This document shows, one piece after another, positions 1 through 8,014 of a stretch of 64,000 nt of DNA. This DNA is from Micromonospora narathiwatensis (GTDB taxonomy: Bacteria; Actinomycetota; Actinomycetes; Mycobacteriales; Micromonosporaceae). Made by a program: the position numbers and the translations under genes. A model generated the notes under the pieces. It saw only the letters and a program-made list of their open reading frames with translations, was not told the DNA's origin and searched no databases. Each line of letters starts with the position of its first letter. Position 1 is the first letter of the stretch. The stretch covers positions 1-64,000 of the forward strand of contig NZ_LT594324.1 in the NCBI RefSeq assembly GCF_900089605.1, given 5' to 3'.

Positions 1-1421
1 CAGGCCACTGACCTGCGCGAGCCCGGTCAATCCCACCGGCACCCGGTGGCGCATCGCGTAGTTCGGGTACTCGGCCGAGAACTTCTCCACGAAGTACGGC
101 CGCTCCGGACGCGGCCCGACCACGCTCATCTCCCCTCGCAGGATGTTCCAGAGCTGAGGCAACTCGTCCAACGACGTCCGGCGCATGAACCGCCCGATCG
201 GTCCGACCCGCTGGTCGTGGGCGATGGACCAGTTCGTCTGCGACTCGTGCTCGTCCACCGGGCGCATCGAGCGGAACTTGAGTACCTGGAACGGCTTGCC
301 GTAGCGGCCGATGCGCTCCTGACGGAACAAGACGCCCCGGCCGCCGTCCAACAGCGTCGCGATCACGCAGAGCAGCAGCAACGGGCTCAGCACGATCAAC
401 GCCAGCGCGGCGAACGCGACATCCGAGGCGCGCTTGATGGCCCATCGTGGGCCGGTGAACGTGATGTCTCCGATCTGCACGATCGGGATTGCGCCGACAT
501 GGTCGGGGTAACGGCCGTGGGTGCGAGAGCCCCAGAGGCGGGGCACCGCCCAGAGGTCGCAGCTCGCGCTGACCGGGTGAAGCAGATATTCGATCAGCGC
601 CGACTCAGGACAGTCGGAATCGGCGATGACGAGGACCTCACAGTCCAGCAGCCGGACGAGATGCTCCAGGTCGTCGAGGGTGCGACGAGCGGAAGTCCGC
701 TGACGTCCTGCCGGGACGCCGCGTCGACGCAGCCGACGAACCGCAGCCCGTACCGGGTAACGGCGGAGCAGCCGGGCCAGTTCCCCGGCGATCGGACCGC
801 TGCCGATGATGATGGCATTGTGCTCCAGCCAGCGGCGCTTACGCGCGGCGATGATGAGCGCCCGGGTGCAGGTCCGACCCACGATCACCAGGCCCGCCGA
901 GAGCGCGACGTCGTGCATGAACCGCTGACGTACGGCACGAGTCGTGGCGGTAGGCCGCGATGATGGCCACCACCGCGCCGCAGGCCAGCAGCCGCCCGCA
1001 GATGCCCGGCAGTTCGTCCAGGATGCTCAGGTGGCGGCGGGCCCGATAGAGCCCTCCGGCCGCGAAGACGGCCATGGCGAGGCCGGCGTTGGTCAGCGTG
1101 CCACGCCAGTAGTTCTGGCTCAGCAACAGGGGAGCCAGCAGTGCGGCGAGGTCGACGGGAAACGGTCAGCATCCAGGCCCGGAGCCGGCGCGTCCGCTTC
1201 GAGGTTCGGGAACTGGCGTACGGCAGCACCGCGGTCGTGTCCAGACCGATCCGCGCCGGAGCGGTGACCGCGGCCTCGCCGGCCAGTTGCCCGGCGGGGA
1301 ACACGGCGAGTATCCCCTCGTCGTCGTCGGCCGCGTCGGGCGGCGATGCCGCGATGGGTCCTGCTTCCTCAAGCTGCGTCGCGGTCGCAGCCGGGTCCCT
1401 CGTCGCCGAGTGCCCTGACAT
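1..1421 (-). pseudogene. Frameshifted exopolysaccharide polyprenyl glycosylphosphotransferase, 3' end beyond window
   Basis: Enzymes of this family transfer a sugar-1-phosphate from a nucleotide sugar to undecaprenyl phosphate, the first step of exopolysaccharide or O-unit assembly, and are membrane bound. The start ATG at 1421 follows a GGGGGAGGA ribosome site. The C-terminal half (about 680 to 1) is open and carries the bacterial sugar transferase signatures KRASDV, LFRQERIGRYGKPF, KFRSMR, RTSLDELPQLWNIL, MSVVGPRPERP and GLTGLAQVSG. The N-terminal half is conserved only if the frame changes near 1165, 940, 922, 757 and 682. For example, GSGPIAGELARLLRRYP and YGLRFVGCVDAA lie in different frames, as do DELPGICGRLL and RFMHDVAL. 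Three changes look like single lost bases and two like gains. It is therefore either a decaying gene or a patch of indel sequencing errors. The gene continues past base 1. Confidence 0.8.
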
Positions 1422-1532
1422 TGTCGATCCTCCCCCGTGACCGCCCGGTCCGCGCATGACGCGGGCTCCGGGCGATCGCAGGATACGAGCGACTCCGCCG
1501 CGCCGCCAGAGCCGGCCCGACAGAGCGAGTTC

Positions 1533-2609
1533 CTACTTTCCGGCGGAAGTGATCTCCGGAACCGAGTCGCGGCGGACCGCGTCGAACAGCTCCTTGGCCC
1601 TCGCGGTGTCCGCGAACACCACGCTCTCGCTGCCGACCCGGCCAGTTCCCTTCACCGGGCAGGTGTAGAAGCCGAGATTGCCGCTGCGCAGGTGGCGCAT
1701 CTCCATCGCGAGATCCACAAGAGACATCGACTTGTCCACCGCGACGGAGCTGGCCGTGGCCCGTACGAACGAGTTCAGCTTGGTGGGGCTGCTCAGCGTG
1801 CCGCCGGAGGCGGCCTTGTCGAGGATCGCCTTGATCACCTGCTGCTGGTGCTTGATCCGGGTGAAGTCGCCGTTGGCGAAGGCGTAGCGCTCCCGGGCGT
1901 AGTCCAGCGCGGCGGCCCCGTCCATCGTCTGCCGGCCCTTGACGAACTCCCGGCGGCCGTCCGGGTTGAGCGAGTGCCTCGACGTGAAGCTCTGCTCCAC
2001 GTCGATCTCGATGCCGCCCAGGGCGTCGACGATCTCCTTGAAGCCGGAGAAGTCGACCATCGCCACGTGATCGATGCGGACGCCGGTGAACTTCTCCACG
2101 GTCTGCACCATCAGCGGCACGCCGCCCCACGCGTACGCTGCGTTGATCTTGGCGTCCCGGCCGCCCCGACCCTCCTTCGACCGGGGGATCGGCGTCCAGG
2201 TGTCCCGAGGGATCGAGATGAGCTGGGCACTCTGCCGGTCCTTGGGCAGGTGGACCAGGATGATGGTGTCGCTGCGGGACCCCCCGGTGTTCTCCGGGTC
2301 GCGGGAGTCACTGCCCAGGATCATGATGTTCATCGCGCCCTTGGCCACCACCTGGGGGCGGGACTCCTCGGGCACGTTCTCGAACGCGTCCACCCGGTCG
2401 ATGGAGGAGTTGACCGAGCGGTAGTACAGCCCTCCGGCGAGGACGCCGCCGCCGGCGAGCAGCACCACCACCAGCAGCACGATCAGGGCGATACGCCGAC
2501 CCCGGCGACGACGCGGAGCCGGGGTGGACGGCTGCTCGGCACCGTCCGAATCCACTCCAGATGCTGGGGTGGGCGCTTCGTGGTCCGCGAGCTGCTGACG
2601 ATCCGACAT
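1533..2609 (-). CDS. LCP (LytR-CpsA-Psr) family cell-wall glycopolymer ligase
   Basis: LCP proteins attach polyprenyl-linked glycopolymers such as teichoic acids, capsule or arabinogalactan to peptidoglycan outside the membrane. The 358-residue protein has an acidic proline-rich cytoplasmic N terminus, an RRRRGRR stretch and one membrane helix (about 39-62). The LCP domain follows, starting with MNIMILGSDSR and containing GGSRSDTIILVHLPKD, SIPRDTW, KINAAYAWGG and DALGGIEIDV. The conserved Asp and Arg residues (D101, R103, R112, D114, R135) that bind the polyprenyl pyrophosphate head group are present. ATG 2609 is preferred over the upstream in-frame start at 2732 because the longer version overlaps the divergent methyltransferase gene and adds a non-conserved segment. 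It lies downstream of the broken sugar transferase, which fits a polysaccharide context. Confidence 0.92.
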   Translation of the reverse strand: MSDRQQLADHEAPTPASGVDSDGAEQPSTPAPRRRRGRRIALIVLLVVVLLAGGGVLAGGLYYRSVNSSIDRVDAFENVPEESRPQVVAKGAMNIMILGSDSRDPENTGGSRSDTIILVHLPKDRQSAQLISIPRDTWTPIPRSKEGRGGRDAKINAAYAWGGVPLMVQTVEKFTGVRIDHVAMVDFSGFKEIVDALGGIEIDVEQSFTSRHSLNPDGRREFVKGRQTMDGAAALDYARERYAFANGDFTRIKHQQQVIKAILDKAASGGTLSSPTKLNSFVRATASSVAVDKSMSLVDLAMEMRHLRSGNLGFYTCPVKGTGRVGSESVVFADTARAKELFDAVRRDSVPEITSAGK

Positions 2610-2722
2610 GTGCGCGATGCTACTGACTCGCTCTCCGACACGGTGACCCTCGTCCGGCGAGCCGGTCGGTAGCTGGAAACTTTTCCTGTCGGTCACCGCC
2701 CGGAACTGGTACAACCGCACTC

Positions 2723-3556
2723 GTGGACGCAACGAAGCTCCGTCGGGCCATCGCCCGTACCCCGCTGGCGCCGGTCGCCGCCTTTCCGAAGCGGCTGGCC
2801 AAGGTCGCCCGGTACGACAGCCGGGTGCTGGGCACCTCAGCCCGCTGGCTGTTCACCTCGCGGGAGCATCACAACTACACGTACGACCTGACCAAGCTGA
2901 GCCGACAGCATCTGGCCTGGTTCGTCAGCGTCGCCTGCGACGTGCCGGTCGGGCAGGTGCGGGGTTGGTTCGCCGAACTGGAGGCCGACGAGACGCTGCG
3001 CGGGCACATCGAGGCCGCCACCGCCGCCTCGGCCCGGCGCGGCCTGGCCGACCGGCAGGTCCGCTACGCCCGCCGGATCGGCTGGTACGCGATGGTCCGC
3101 GCCCGCCGGCCCGCACACGTCGTCGAGACCGGCGTGGACAAGGGGCTCGGCAGCTGCGTCCTGGCCGCCGCGTTGCTGCGCAACACCGCCGAGGGGCACC
3201 CCGGTCGGCTCACCTCGCTCGACATCAACCCCGAGGCCGGCTATCTCGCCCGGGCCACCCCGTGGGCCGACGTGGTCGACCTGGTCATCGGCGACTCGAT
3301 CGCCTCGATCCGCGCGCTGGACCGCCCGGTCGACATCTTCCTGCACGACAGCGACCACAGCCGGGGACACGAGAAGAGAGAGTTCGACGCGGTCGAGGCG
3401 AAGCTCGCCCCGGGGGCGCTGCTGCTCACCGACAACGTCACCATCACCAACGTGCTCGCCGAGCACGCCGAGCGGACCGGCCGGCGCTTCCTCGCCTACC
3501 GGGAGACCCCGGCCGGGCACTGGTATCCGGGTGACGGCATCGGCGTGGCCTGGTAA
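2723..3556 (+). CDS. Class I SAM-dependent methyltransferase
   Basis: The 277-residue protein starts with GTG 2723. The Rossmann-fold methyltransferase core begins around residue 130: VVETGVDKGLGS is motif I (the glycine-rich SAM loop), LTSLDINPEA is the acidic motif II, VIGDSIASI is motif III, and FLHDSDHSRGHEKREFDAVEAKLAPGALLL follows, typical of the Methyltransf_24 / catechol O-methyltransferase-like group. The His-Asp-Ser-Asp-His segment resembles the metal and substrate site of that group. The N-terminal 100 residues (YTYDLTKLSRQHLAWFVSVA) look like a helical cap. The gene is divergent from the LCP gene with 113 bases between starts. The substrate cannot be read from the sequence; sugar or glycolipid methylation is only a guess from context. 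Confidence 0.85.
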   Translation: MDATKLRRAIARTPLAPVAAFPKRLAKVARYDSRVLGTSARWLFTSREHHNYTYDLTKLSRQHLAWFVSVACDVPVGQVRGWFAELEADETLRGHIEAATAASARRGLADRQVRYARRIGWYAMVRARRPAHVVETGVDKGLGSCVLAAALLRNTAEGHPGRLTSLDINPEAGYLARATPWADVVDLVIGDSIASIRALDRPVDIFLHDSDHSRGHEKREFDAVEAKLAPGALLLTDNVTITNVLAEHAERTGRRFLAYRETPAGHWYPGDGIGVAW

Positions 3557-3634
3557 GCAGGACTCCTGCGGCCGTCTTAGCTTTCGCTTAGCCCGCTTGT
3601 CCGGCGGCGGGCAGATCCGGCAGCATCGACCGGC

Positions 3635-4630
3635 GTGACCGCCGGCAGCGCTCCCAGCGCCCCACCCTCGCCCGTCGACGCCGCCCGGCCCGCGCGACGC
3701 GGTCCGGGACGCCGCCGGGCCGCTGCCCACCCACGCCGCTGGTTGGCCGCCGGCGGCATCGCGCTCGCCGCCCTGCTCGGGGTGGCCCTCGCCGTACGCG
3801 GCGGCGCCGCCCCCGCCTGCGCCGCGCCGCCCGGCGCGCTCGCCGGGCCGCCGCTCGGTGGCACCGTCCACAGCGGGAAGGCGACCTTCTACGACTCGAA
3901 GGGCGCCGGCGGCAACTGCTCCCGGCCGGCCGCGCCCGCCGACCGGCGCTACGTCGCCCTCGGCCCCACCGAGTACGCGGCCGGCGCGGCCTGCGGCGGC
4001 TTCCTCGACGTCACCGGCCCGAAGGGCACCGTCCGGGTCCTCGTCATGGACCAGTGCCCGGAGTGCGAATCCGGCCACCTCGACCTCTCCGCCGAGGCGT
4101 TCGCGCGGATCGCCGACCCGGTGCAGGGCGTGGTCAAGGTCAGCTACCGCGCGGTGGTGGATCCGCCGCTGCCCGGCCCGCTCACCTTCCGGATCAAGGA
4201 GGGCGCGTCGCAGTGGTGGTTCGCCGTCCTCGTCGGTGACCACGGCAACCCCCTGCGCTCCGTCGAGGTACGGCAGGGCGGCAGTTGGCGCGCGACGGTC
4301 CGCCAGGACTACAACTACTGGCTCATCGACTCCGGCGCCGGGCCCGGGCCGTACACCATCCGGGTCACCGACGTGTACGGCCACCGCGTCACCGCCACCG
4401 GGGTCCGGATGCTCCCCGGCCAGGTGCAGCGCAGCAGCGTGCGGATGTACGGCGGGGCCGGCGCCACCCCGTCCCGGTCGGCGACGCCGTCCCGTACGCC
4501 GTCCGCCCGGCCGACCCCGCGGCCGTCCGCCTCGGCCAGCGCGTCGGTGGCCCCGACCACCGGCGCGGCCGTGCTGGACGCGGCCGCCGCCCCACCGTCC
4601 CTCGACGTGACGCCCGCCGCCTGTGGCTGA
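3635..4630 (+). CDS. Expansin-like (EXLX) secreted/membrane-anchored protein
   Basis: The 331-residue protein has a basic N terminus and one hydrophobic segment (about 37-56) that acts as signal or anchor. It is followed by a bacterial-expansin-like pair of domains. The first is a six-stranded double-psi beta-barrel (HSGKATFYDSKGAGGNCS through GHLDLSAEAFARI). It contains the conserved HLDLS Asp, MDQCPECESG and ALGPTEYAAGAACGGF. The second is a CBM63-like beta-sandwich (PLTFRIKEGASQWWFAVLV, NYWLIDS, PYTIRVTDVYGH) with exposed aromatics that bind polysaccharide. A Ser/Thr/Pro/Arg-rich tail closes it. Bacterial expansins such as YoaJ loosen cellulose or peptidoglycan without hydrolysis. GTG 3635 is the only sensible start; its ribosome site is weak. 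Confidence 0.85.
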   Translation: MTAGSAPSAPPSPVDAARPARRGPGRRRAAAHPRRWLAAGGIALAALLGVALAVRGGAAPACAAPPGALAGPPLGGTVHSGKATFYDSKGAGGNCSRPAAPADRRYVALGPTEYAAGAACGGFLDVTGPKGTVRVLVMDQCPECESGHLDLSAEAFARIADPVQGVVKVSYRAVVDPPLPGPLTFRIKEGASQWWFAVLVGDHGNPLRSVEVRQGGSWRATVRQDYNYWLIDSGAGPGPYTIRVTDVYGHRVTATGVRMLPGQVQRSSVRMYGGAGATPSRSATPSRTPSARPTPRPSASASASVAPTTGAAVLDAAAAPPSLDVTPAACG

Positions 4631-4690
4631 CGGCGCGCGCGGCCACCTGCCGTCCGAGCCCGACGGCCGGCACGCCCGGCGGGCGGTGGG

Positions 4691-5224
4691 TCAGGCCACG
4701 GCGCGACCGGTCAGGTCGAGCCACATGAAGATCTCGTCCCGGTCGTCGCCGGGAGCCAGGCGTAGCGCGGCGGGCAGCCGCCCGACCTCCCGATAGCCGA
4801 GCCGGCCGTAGAACGCGCCCAGGCCCTGGCCGCCCCGGACCGTCACGTGCAGCGCCTCCAGGCCCAGTTCCCGCCCGATCCGCTCGGCCTCGCGCATCAG
4901 CGCCGCCCCGTACCCACGGCCCTGGGTGTCCGGGTGGACCATCACCCGCTTGAGCACCCGCCAGTGCGCCTGTAGGTGGAACCGGTTGTCGGCGATGACC
5001 AGGAAGGCGACCGGCCGATCGCCCTCGTAGCCGACCAGCAGCCGGTCCAGTCCGTCGCCGAGGCCGGCGAAGGTCTGCTCGGCGACGGGCCGGACCTCGG
5101 CCGCGGTGACCGGTGCGACGAAGCCGACCGCGCCGCCGGCGTTGGTGACGTCCACCCACAGGGCGAGGATCTGTTCGCGCAGCTCAGGAGTGAGGGCGGG
5201 ATCGAGGACGAAGCGCAGTTTCAC
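4691..5224 (-). CDS. GNAT family N-acetyltransferase
   Basis: This 177-residue single-domain GNAT protein shows the fold's order: an N-terminal helical region, beta strands DRLLVGYEGDRPVAFLVIAD and RVLKRVMVHPDTQGRGYGAALM. The latter carries the acetyl-CoA pyrophosphate loop (Q/R-x-x-G-x-G/A, here QGRGYGAA). Then come LGLEALHVTVRGGQG and AFYGRLGYREVGRLPAAL. GTG 5224 is chosen because AGGA sits about 8 bases upstream; ATG 5233 is the alternative, but that AGGA then abuts it. A longer in-frame extension runs into the tRNA-Leu gene and is not credible. The acceptor substrate is unknown. Confidence 0.85.
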   Translation of the reverse strand: MKLRFVLDPALTPELREQILALWVDVTNAGGAVGFVAPVTAAEVRPVAEQTFAGLGDGLDRLLVGYEGDRPVAFLVIADNRFHLQAHWRVLKRVMVHPDTQGRGYGAALMREAERIGRELGLEALHVTVRGGQGLGAFYGRLGYREVGRLPAALRLAPGDDRDEIFMWLDLTGRAVA

Positions 5225-5291
5225 GCCCGCCATCCTGCGTGAACGACGCCGCCCGAAGCTGCCTTCGTGACCTTCACGACAGTGCTGCTGG

Positions 5292-5375
5292 TGCGGGAGA
5301 GGGGAGTCGAACCCCCACGTCCTTTCGGACACGGGCTCCTAAGGCCCGCGCGCCTGCCTGTTACGCCACTCCCGC
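5292..5375 (-). tRNA. tRNA-Leu (anticodon TAG)
   Basis: Read on the minus strand, the gene starts GCGGGAG and ends CTCCCGC plus the discriminator A, giving a perfect 7-bp acceptor stem. The anticodon loop CTTAGGA (anticodon TAG) sits in a CGGGC/GCCCG stem. A long variable arm (TGTCCGAAAGGACG) marks a class II Leu tRNA, and GGTTCGACTCC forms the T-loop region. CCA is not encoded. Confidence 0.95.
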
Positions 5376-5469
5376 AGACCCGCTGAGTCTAGTGCGTCGC
5401 GCCCGTGCGGTGGTGAGGCCGGCCTCCCGCAATATCAGCGGCACCGTCCGGCGGCTGACTGCGACAGCC

Positions 5470-5940
5470 TCAGTCCAGGCCGAGTTCGCGGCGCAGCTTG
5501 GCGACGTGACCGGTGGCCCGGACGTTGTAGAGCGCCCGTTCGATCTTTCCGTCCTCGTCGATGACGAAGGTCGAGCGGATCACCCCGGTCACCGTCCGGC
5601 CGTACATCTGCTTCTCGCCGTACGCGCCGTACGCGTTCAGCACCGCCTTGTCGGTGTCGGCGACCAGCGGGAAGGTGATGGCGTCCCGGTCGCGGAACTT
5701 GGCCAGCTTCTGTGGCTTGTCGGGGGAGATGCCCACCACCGTGTAGCCGGCGGCCTGGAGCGAGGCGAGCGAGTCGCGGAAGTCGCAGGCCTGCTTGGTG
5801 CAGCCGGGCGTCATGGCGGCCGGGTACGCGTACAGGATGACCTTGCGGCCGCGCAGGTCGGCCAGGGAGAGGGTCCCGTCGCTGTCGGTCGGGAGGGTGA
5901 ACTCGGGGGCGGGGTCGCCGGGGTTGAGGCGGTCGGTCAT
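5470..5940 (-). CDS. bcp: Thioredoxin-dependent peroxiredoxin, Bcp/PrxQ type
   Basis: Bcp enzymes reduce hydrogen peroxide and organic hydroperoxides in the cytoplasm using thioredoxin. The 156-residue protein has the AhpC/TSA fold: LNPGDPAPEFTLPTDSDG at the N terminus, then YAYPAAMTPGCTKQACDFRD. The peroxidatic Cys (PGCT) and a resolving Cys five residues later are both present, the arrangement of PrxQ enzymes with an intramolecular disulfide. GISPDKPQKLAKFRD and PLVADTDKAVLNAYGAYGEK are also typical. ATG 5940 is chosen over an in-frame ATG at 6048 because conservation starts at MTDRLNPGD. The gene stands alone between tRNA-Leu and the divergent metal transporter. Confidence 0.93.
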   Translation of the reverse strand: MTDRLNPGDPAPEFTLPTDSDGTLSLADLRGRKVILYAYPAAMTPGCTKQACDFRDSLASLQAAGYTVVGISPDKPQKLAKFRDRDAITFPLVADTDKAVLNAYGAYGEKQMYGRTVTGVIRSTFVIDEDGKIERALYNVRATGHVAKLRRELGLD

Positions 5941-6013
5941 GGCGCAGACGATACCGCCGCAGTGCCGCCGGGCGGCGGTGACGACGCGCCGCCGCGTGAT
6001 GATCACCATGGCT

Positions 6014-6034
6014 TGTTGCAAGGGATTGGCAACA
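6014..6034 (+). promoter_or_regulatory. Nur-like (nickel Fur-family) operator upstream of cbiM
   Basis: The bases form an inverted repeat TGTTGC-N9-GCAACA. Inside it, TTGCAA-N5-TGGCAA (6016-6032) matches the Nur box of Streptomyces (TTGCAA-N5-TTGCAA) with one mismatch. It lies about 70-85 bases upstream of the first transporter gene, in an AT-richer spot. Nur represses nickel uptake genes when nickel is plentiful, so nickel is the likely substrate. The match is by eye. Confidence 0.55.
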
Positions 6035-6100
6035 GTGGTCGGCCACAAATAAGCTCACCGGTGACGGCGTGGACCACCCCGCCGCGCCTCGGGAGGTGGA

Positions 6101-6820
6101 GTGGAAACCCTGGCGATGCACATCTCGAACGGGATCATCGACGGTCCCGTGGCCGCGATCTTCGCGGGGCTCGCGCTCGCCGTGCTCACCCTCTGCGTGC
6201 TGCGCGGGCGTCGTGACCTCGACGATCGGCTGGCACCGATGGCCGGTCTGGTGGCCGCGTTCATCTTCGCCGTGCAGATGCTCAACTTCCCGATCGTCAC
6301 CGCCGGTGTCAGCGGCCACCTGCTCGGCGGCGCCCTGGCCGCGCTGCTGGTCGGCCCGTGGGTCGGCGCGCTCTGCGTCGCCGTGGTCCTGGTCGTGCAG
6401 GCCCTGGTCTTCGGCGACGGTGGCGTGGCCATGCTCGGCCTCAACATCACCAACATGGCGATCATCGGCACCGCCGCCGCGTACCTGCTGATCGCGCTGC
6501 TGCTGCGGGTGCTGCCGCGTACCTCGGGCGGTCTCGCCGTGACCGCCTTCGTCTCCGCGCTGGTCAGCGTGCTGGTCGCCAGCCAGGGCTTCGTCCTGGA
6601 GTACTGGCTGGGCGGCACCACCGACCTGGGCGGCAACCTGACCGGGCTGGCCGGCACGGTGGCCGGCTTCCACCTGCTGATCGGCATCGGCGAGGGCCTG
6701 ATCACCGCGACCACCGTGGTCACCGTCGCCAAGGTCCGCCCCGACCTGGTGTACGCGCTGCGGGCCCTGAAGCCGGCCACGCCGGCTTCCGCCGTCCCGG
6801 TCGCCGGAGGTGCCCGATGA
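6101..6820 (+). CDS. cbiM: ECF metal transporter substrate-binding membrane protein CbiM/NikM
   Basis: CbiM/NikM is the substrate-specific membrane subunit of energy-coupling-factor importers for Co2+ or Ni2+. The conserved metal-binding N terminus MHISNGIIDGP (family: MHIPDG) is present; in the mature subunit the Met-His-Ile segment chelates the metal. About six to seven membrane helices follow (FAGLALAVLTLCVL, MAGLVAAFIFAVQML, ALLVGPWVGALCVAVVLVVQALVFG, and others), with FGDGGVAMLGLNITNMAI typical of the family. GTG 6101 has GGGAGG four bases upstream and adds five residues (METLA). ATG 6116, giving the canonical MHI start, is the alternative but lies 16+ bases from the ribosome site. The stop overlaps the next start by four bases. 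Confidence 0.92.
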   Translation: METLAMHISNGIIDGPVAAIFAGLALAVLTLCVLRGRRDLDDRLAPMAGLVAAFIFAVQMLNFPIVTAGVSGHLLGGALAALLVGPWVGALCVAVVLVVQALVFGDGGVAMLGLNITNMAIIGTAAAYLLIALLLRVLPRTSGGLAVTAFVSALVSVLVASQGFVLEYWLGGTTDLGGNLTGLAGTVAGFHLLIGIGEGLITATTVVTVAKVRPDLVYALRALKPATPASAVPVAGGAR

Positions 6821-7230
6821 GCAAGCGTCCCTGGCCCTTCGTCCTCGGCGGCCTGCTGGTCGCCCTGCTGCTCGCCGGCGTGGTCAGCAACTACGCCTCG
6901 CCACACCCCGACGGGCTCGACTCGTCGCTGCTCAAGGGCTGCACGGTGAACGCCGACGACGAGATCACCGGCGGCAGCTGCCCGGCCCAGCAGGCGAAGC
7001 AGCACGAGCTGGGCGACAGCCCGCTGGCCGACTACGGCGTCCGCGGCGTGACGAACGGCTTCCTCTCCACCGGCCTCTCCGGGGTGATCGGCGTGCTGCT
7101 CACCTTCGCCCTGGGCGGCGGCCTGTTCTGGCTGACCCGCCGACGCGGCGCCGGCCCGGACGCCAGGCCGGACACCCCCGACGGCACCGGTGCGGCGCCA
7201 GGCACGGCCCGCGCCAACTCGGCCGGCTGA
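6817..7230 (+). CDS. cbiN: PDGLE-domain CbiN/NikN-like transporter subunit
   Basis: The 137-residue membrane protein has one N-terminal helix (LGGLLVALLLAGVVSNYAS) followed directly by HPDGLDSS, the PDGLE signature of CbiN/NikN accessory subunits. A second helix near the C terminus (LSGVIGVLLTFALGGGLFWL) ends in a basic tail. CbiN-type proteins associate with CbiM and are needed for metal loading. The central loop contains two Cys (KGCTVNADDEITGGSCPA). The ATG overlaps the cbiM stop (ATGA), so the two are translationally coupled. Confidence 0.9.
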   Translation: MSKRPWPFVLGGLLVALLLAGVVSNYASPHPDGLDSSLLKGCTVNADDEITGGSCPAQQAKQHELGDSPLADYGVRGVTNGFLSTGLSGVIGVLLTFALGGGLFWLTRRRGAGPDARPDTPDGTGAAPGTARANSAG

Positions 7231-7243
7231 GGGGTACGCGTCC

Positions 7244-8014
7244 ATGGGTGCCGGGCACGCGCACGTGCTCTACCGCGAGTCCACCTCCCCGGTGCACCGC
7301 CTCGCGCCCGAGGTGAAGATCGCCGCGATGGTGCTCCTCACCGTCGTGGTGGTCGCCACCCCCCGGGCGGCGTACTGGGCCTTCGCCGGGTACGCCCTGC
7401 TGGTCGCCGCCGTGGCGGCGCTGGCCCGGGTCGGACCCGGCTGGCTGCTCAGCCGGGCGCTGATCGAGCTGCCGTTCGTGCTCTTCGCGTTCGCGCTGCC
7501 GTTTCTCGGCACCGGGGAGCGGGTCGAGGTGGCCGGGCTGAGCCTGTCCCTGGACGGCCTGCACGGCGCGTGGAACATCCTGGCCAAGGGCACCCTCGGC
7601 GTACTGGCGTCGCTCCTGCTGGCGGCGACCACGACGACGCGGGACCTGATCGTCGGCCTGGACCGGCTGCGCTGCCCGCAGTTGCTCACCCAGATCGCCA
7701 CCTTCATGCTGCGCTACCTGGAGGTGCTGGTGGGCGAGGCCCGACGGATGCGGGTCGCCCGGGTGTCCCGGGGCGACGATCCCCGCTTCCTGTGGCAGCT
7801 GCGCGGCTTCGCCGCGGGCGTCGGCGCGCTCTTCCTGCGTGCCTTCGAGCGTGGCGAGCGGGTCTACCTCGCGATGGTCTCCCGGGGCTACACCGGGCGG
7901 ATGCCGGCGGTCTGGCAGGGCGCGGGCGCGGCCACCGCCGGGCAGTGGGCGGCCGCCGCGACCGTGCCGCTGGCCGCGGCCACCATCGCCGCCGTCGCGG
8001 TCGTCCTGACATGA
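7244..8014 (+). CDS. cbiQ: ECF transporter transmembrane coupling protein CbiQ/EcfT
   Basis: EcfT proteins link the substrate subunit to the ATPases. This 256-residue protein starts at ATG 7244; the upstream in-frame extension is not conserved. After HRLAPEVKIAAMVLLTVVVVAT come four to five membrane helices. The two coupling-helix signatures are present: RMRVARVSRGDDPRF and YLAMVSRGYTGRMP, corresponding to the Ala-Arg-Gly motifs that insert into the ATPase grooves. The position between cbiN and cbiO completes a CbiMNQO set. Its stop overlaps the cbiO ATG by four bases. Confidence 0.93.
   Translation: MGAGHAHVLYRESTSPVHRLAPEVKIAAMVLLTVVVVATPRAAYWAFAGYALLVAAVAALARVGPGWLLSRALIELPFVLFAFALPFLGTGERVEVAGLSLSLDGLHGAWNILAKGTLGVLASLLLAATTTTRDLIVGLDRLRCPQLLTQIATFMLRYLEVLVGEARRMRVARVSRGDDPRFLWQLRGFAAGVGALFLRAFERGERVYLAMVSRGYTGRMPAVWQGAGAATAGQWAAAATVPLAAATIAAVAVVLT

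Noticed and set aside
5239..6216. Plus-strand open frame over tRNA-Leu and the peroxiredoxin
   Set aside because: It crosses a tRNA and lies opposite a well-supported gene; its product has no recognisable features.
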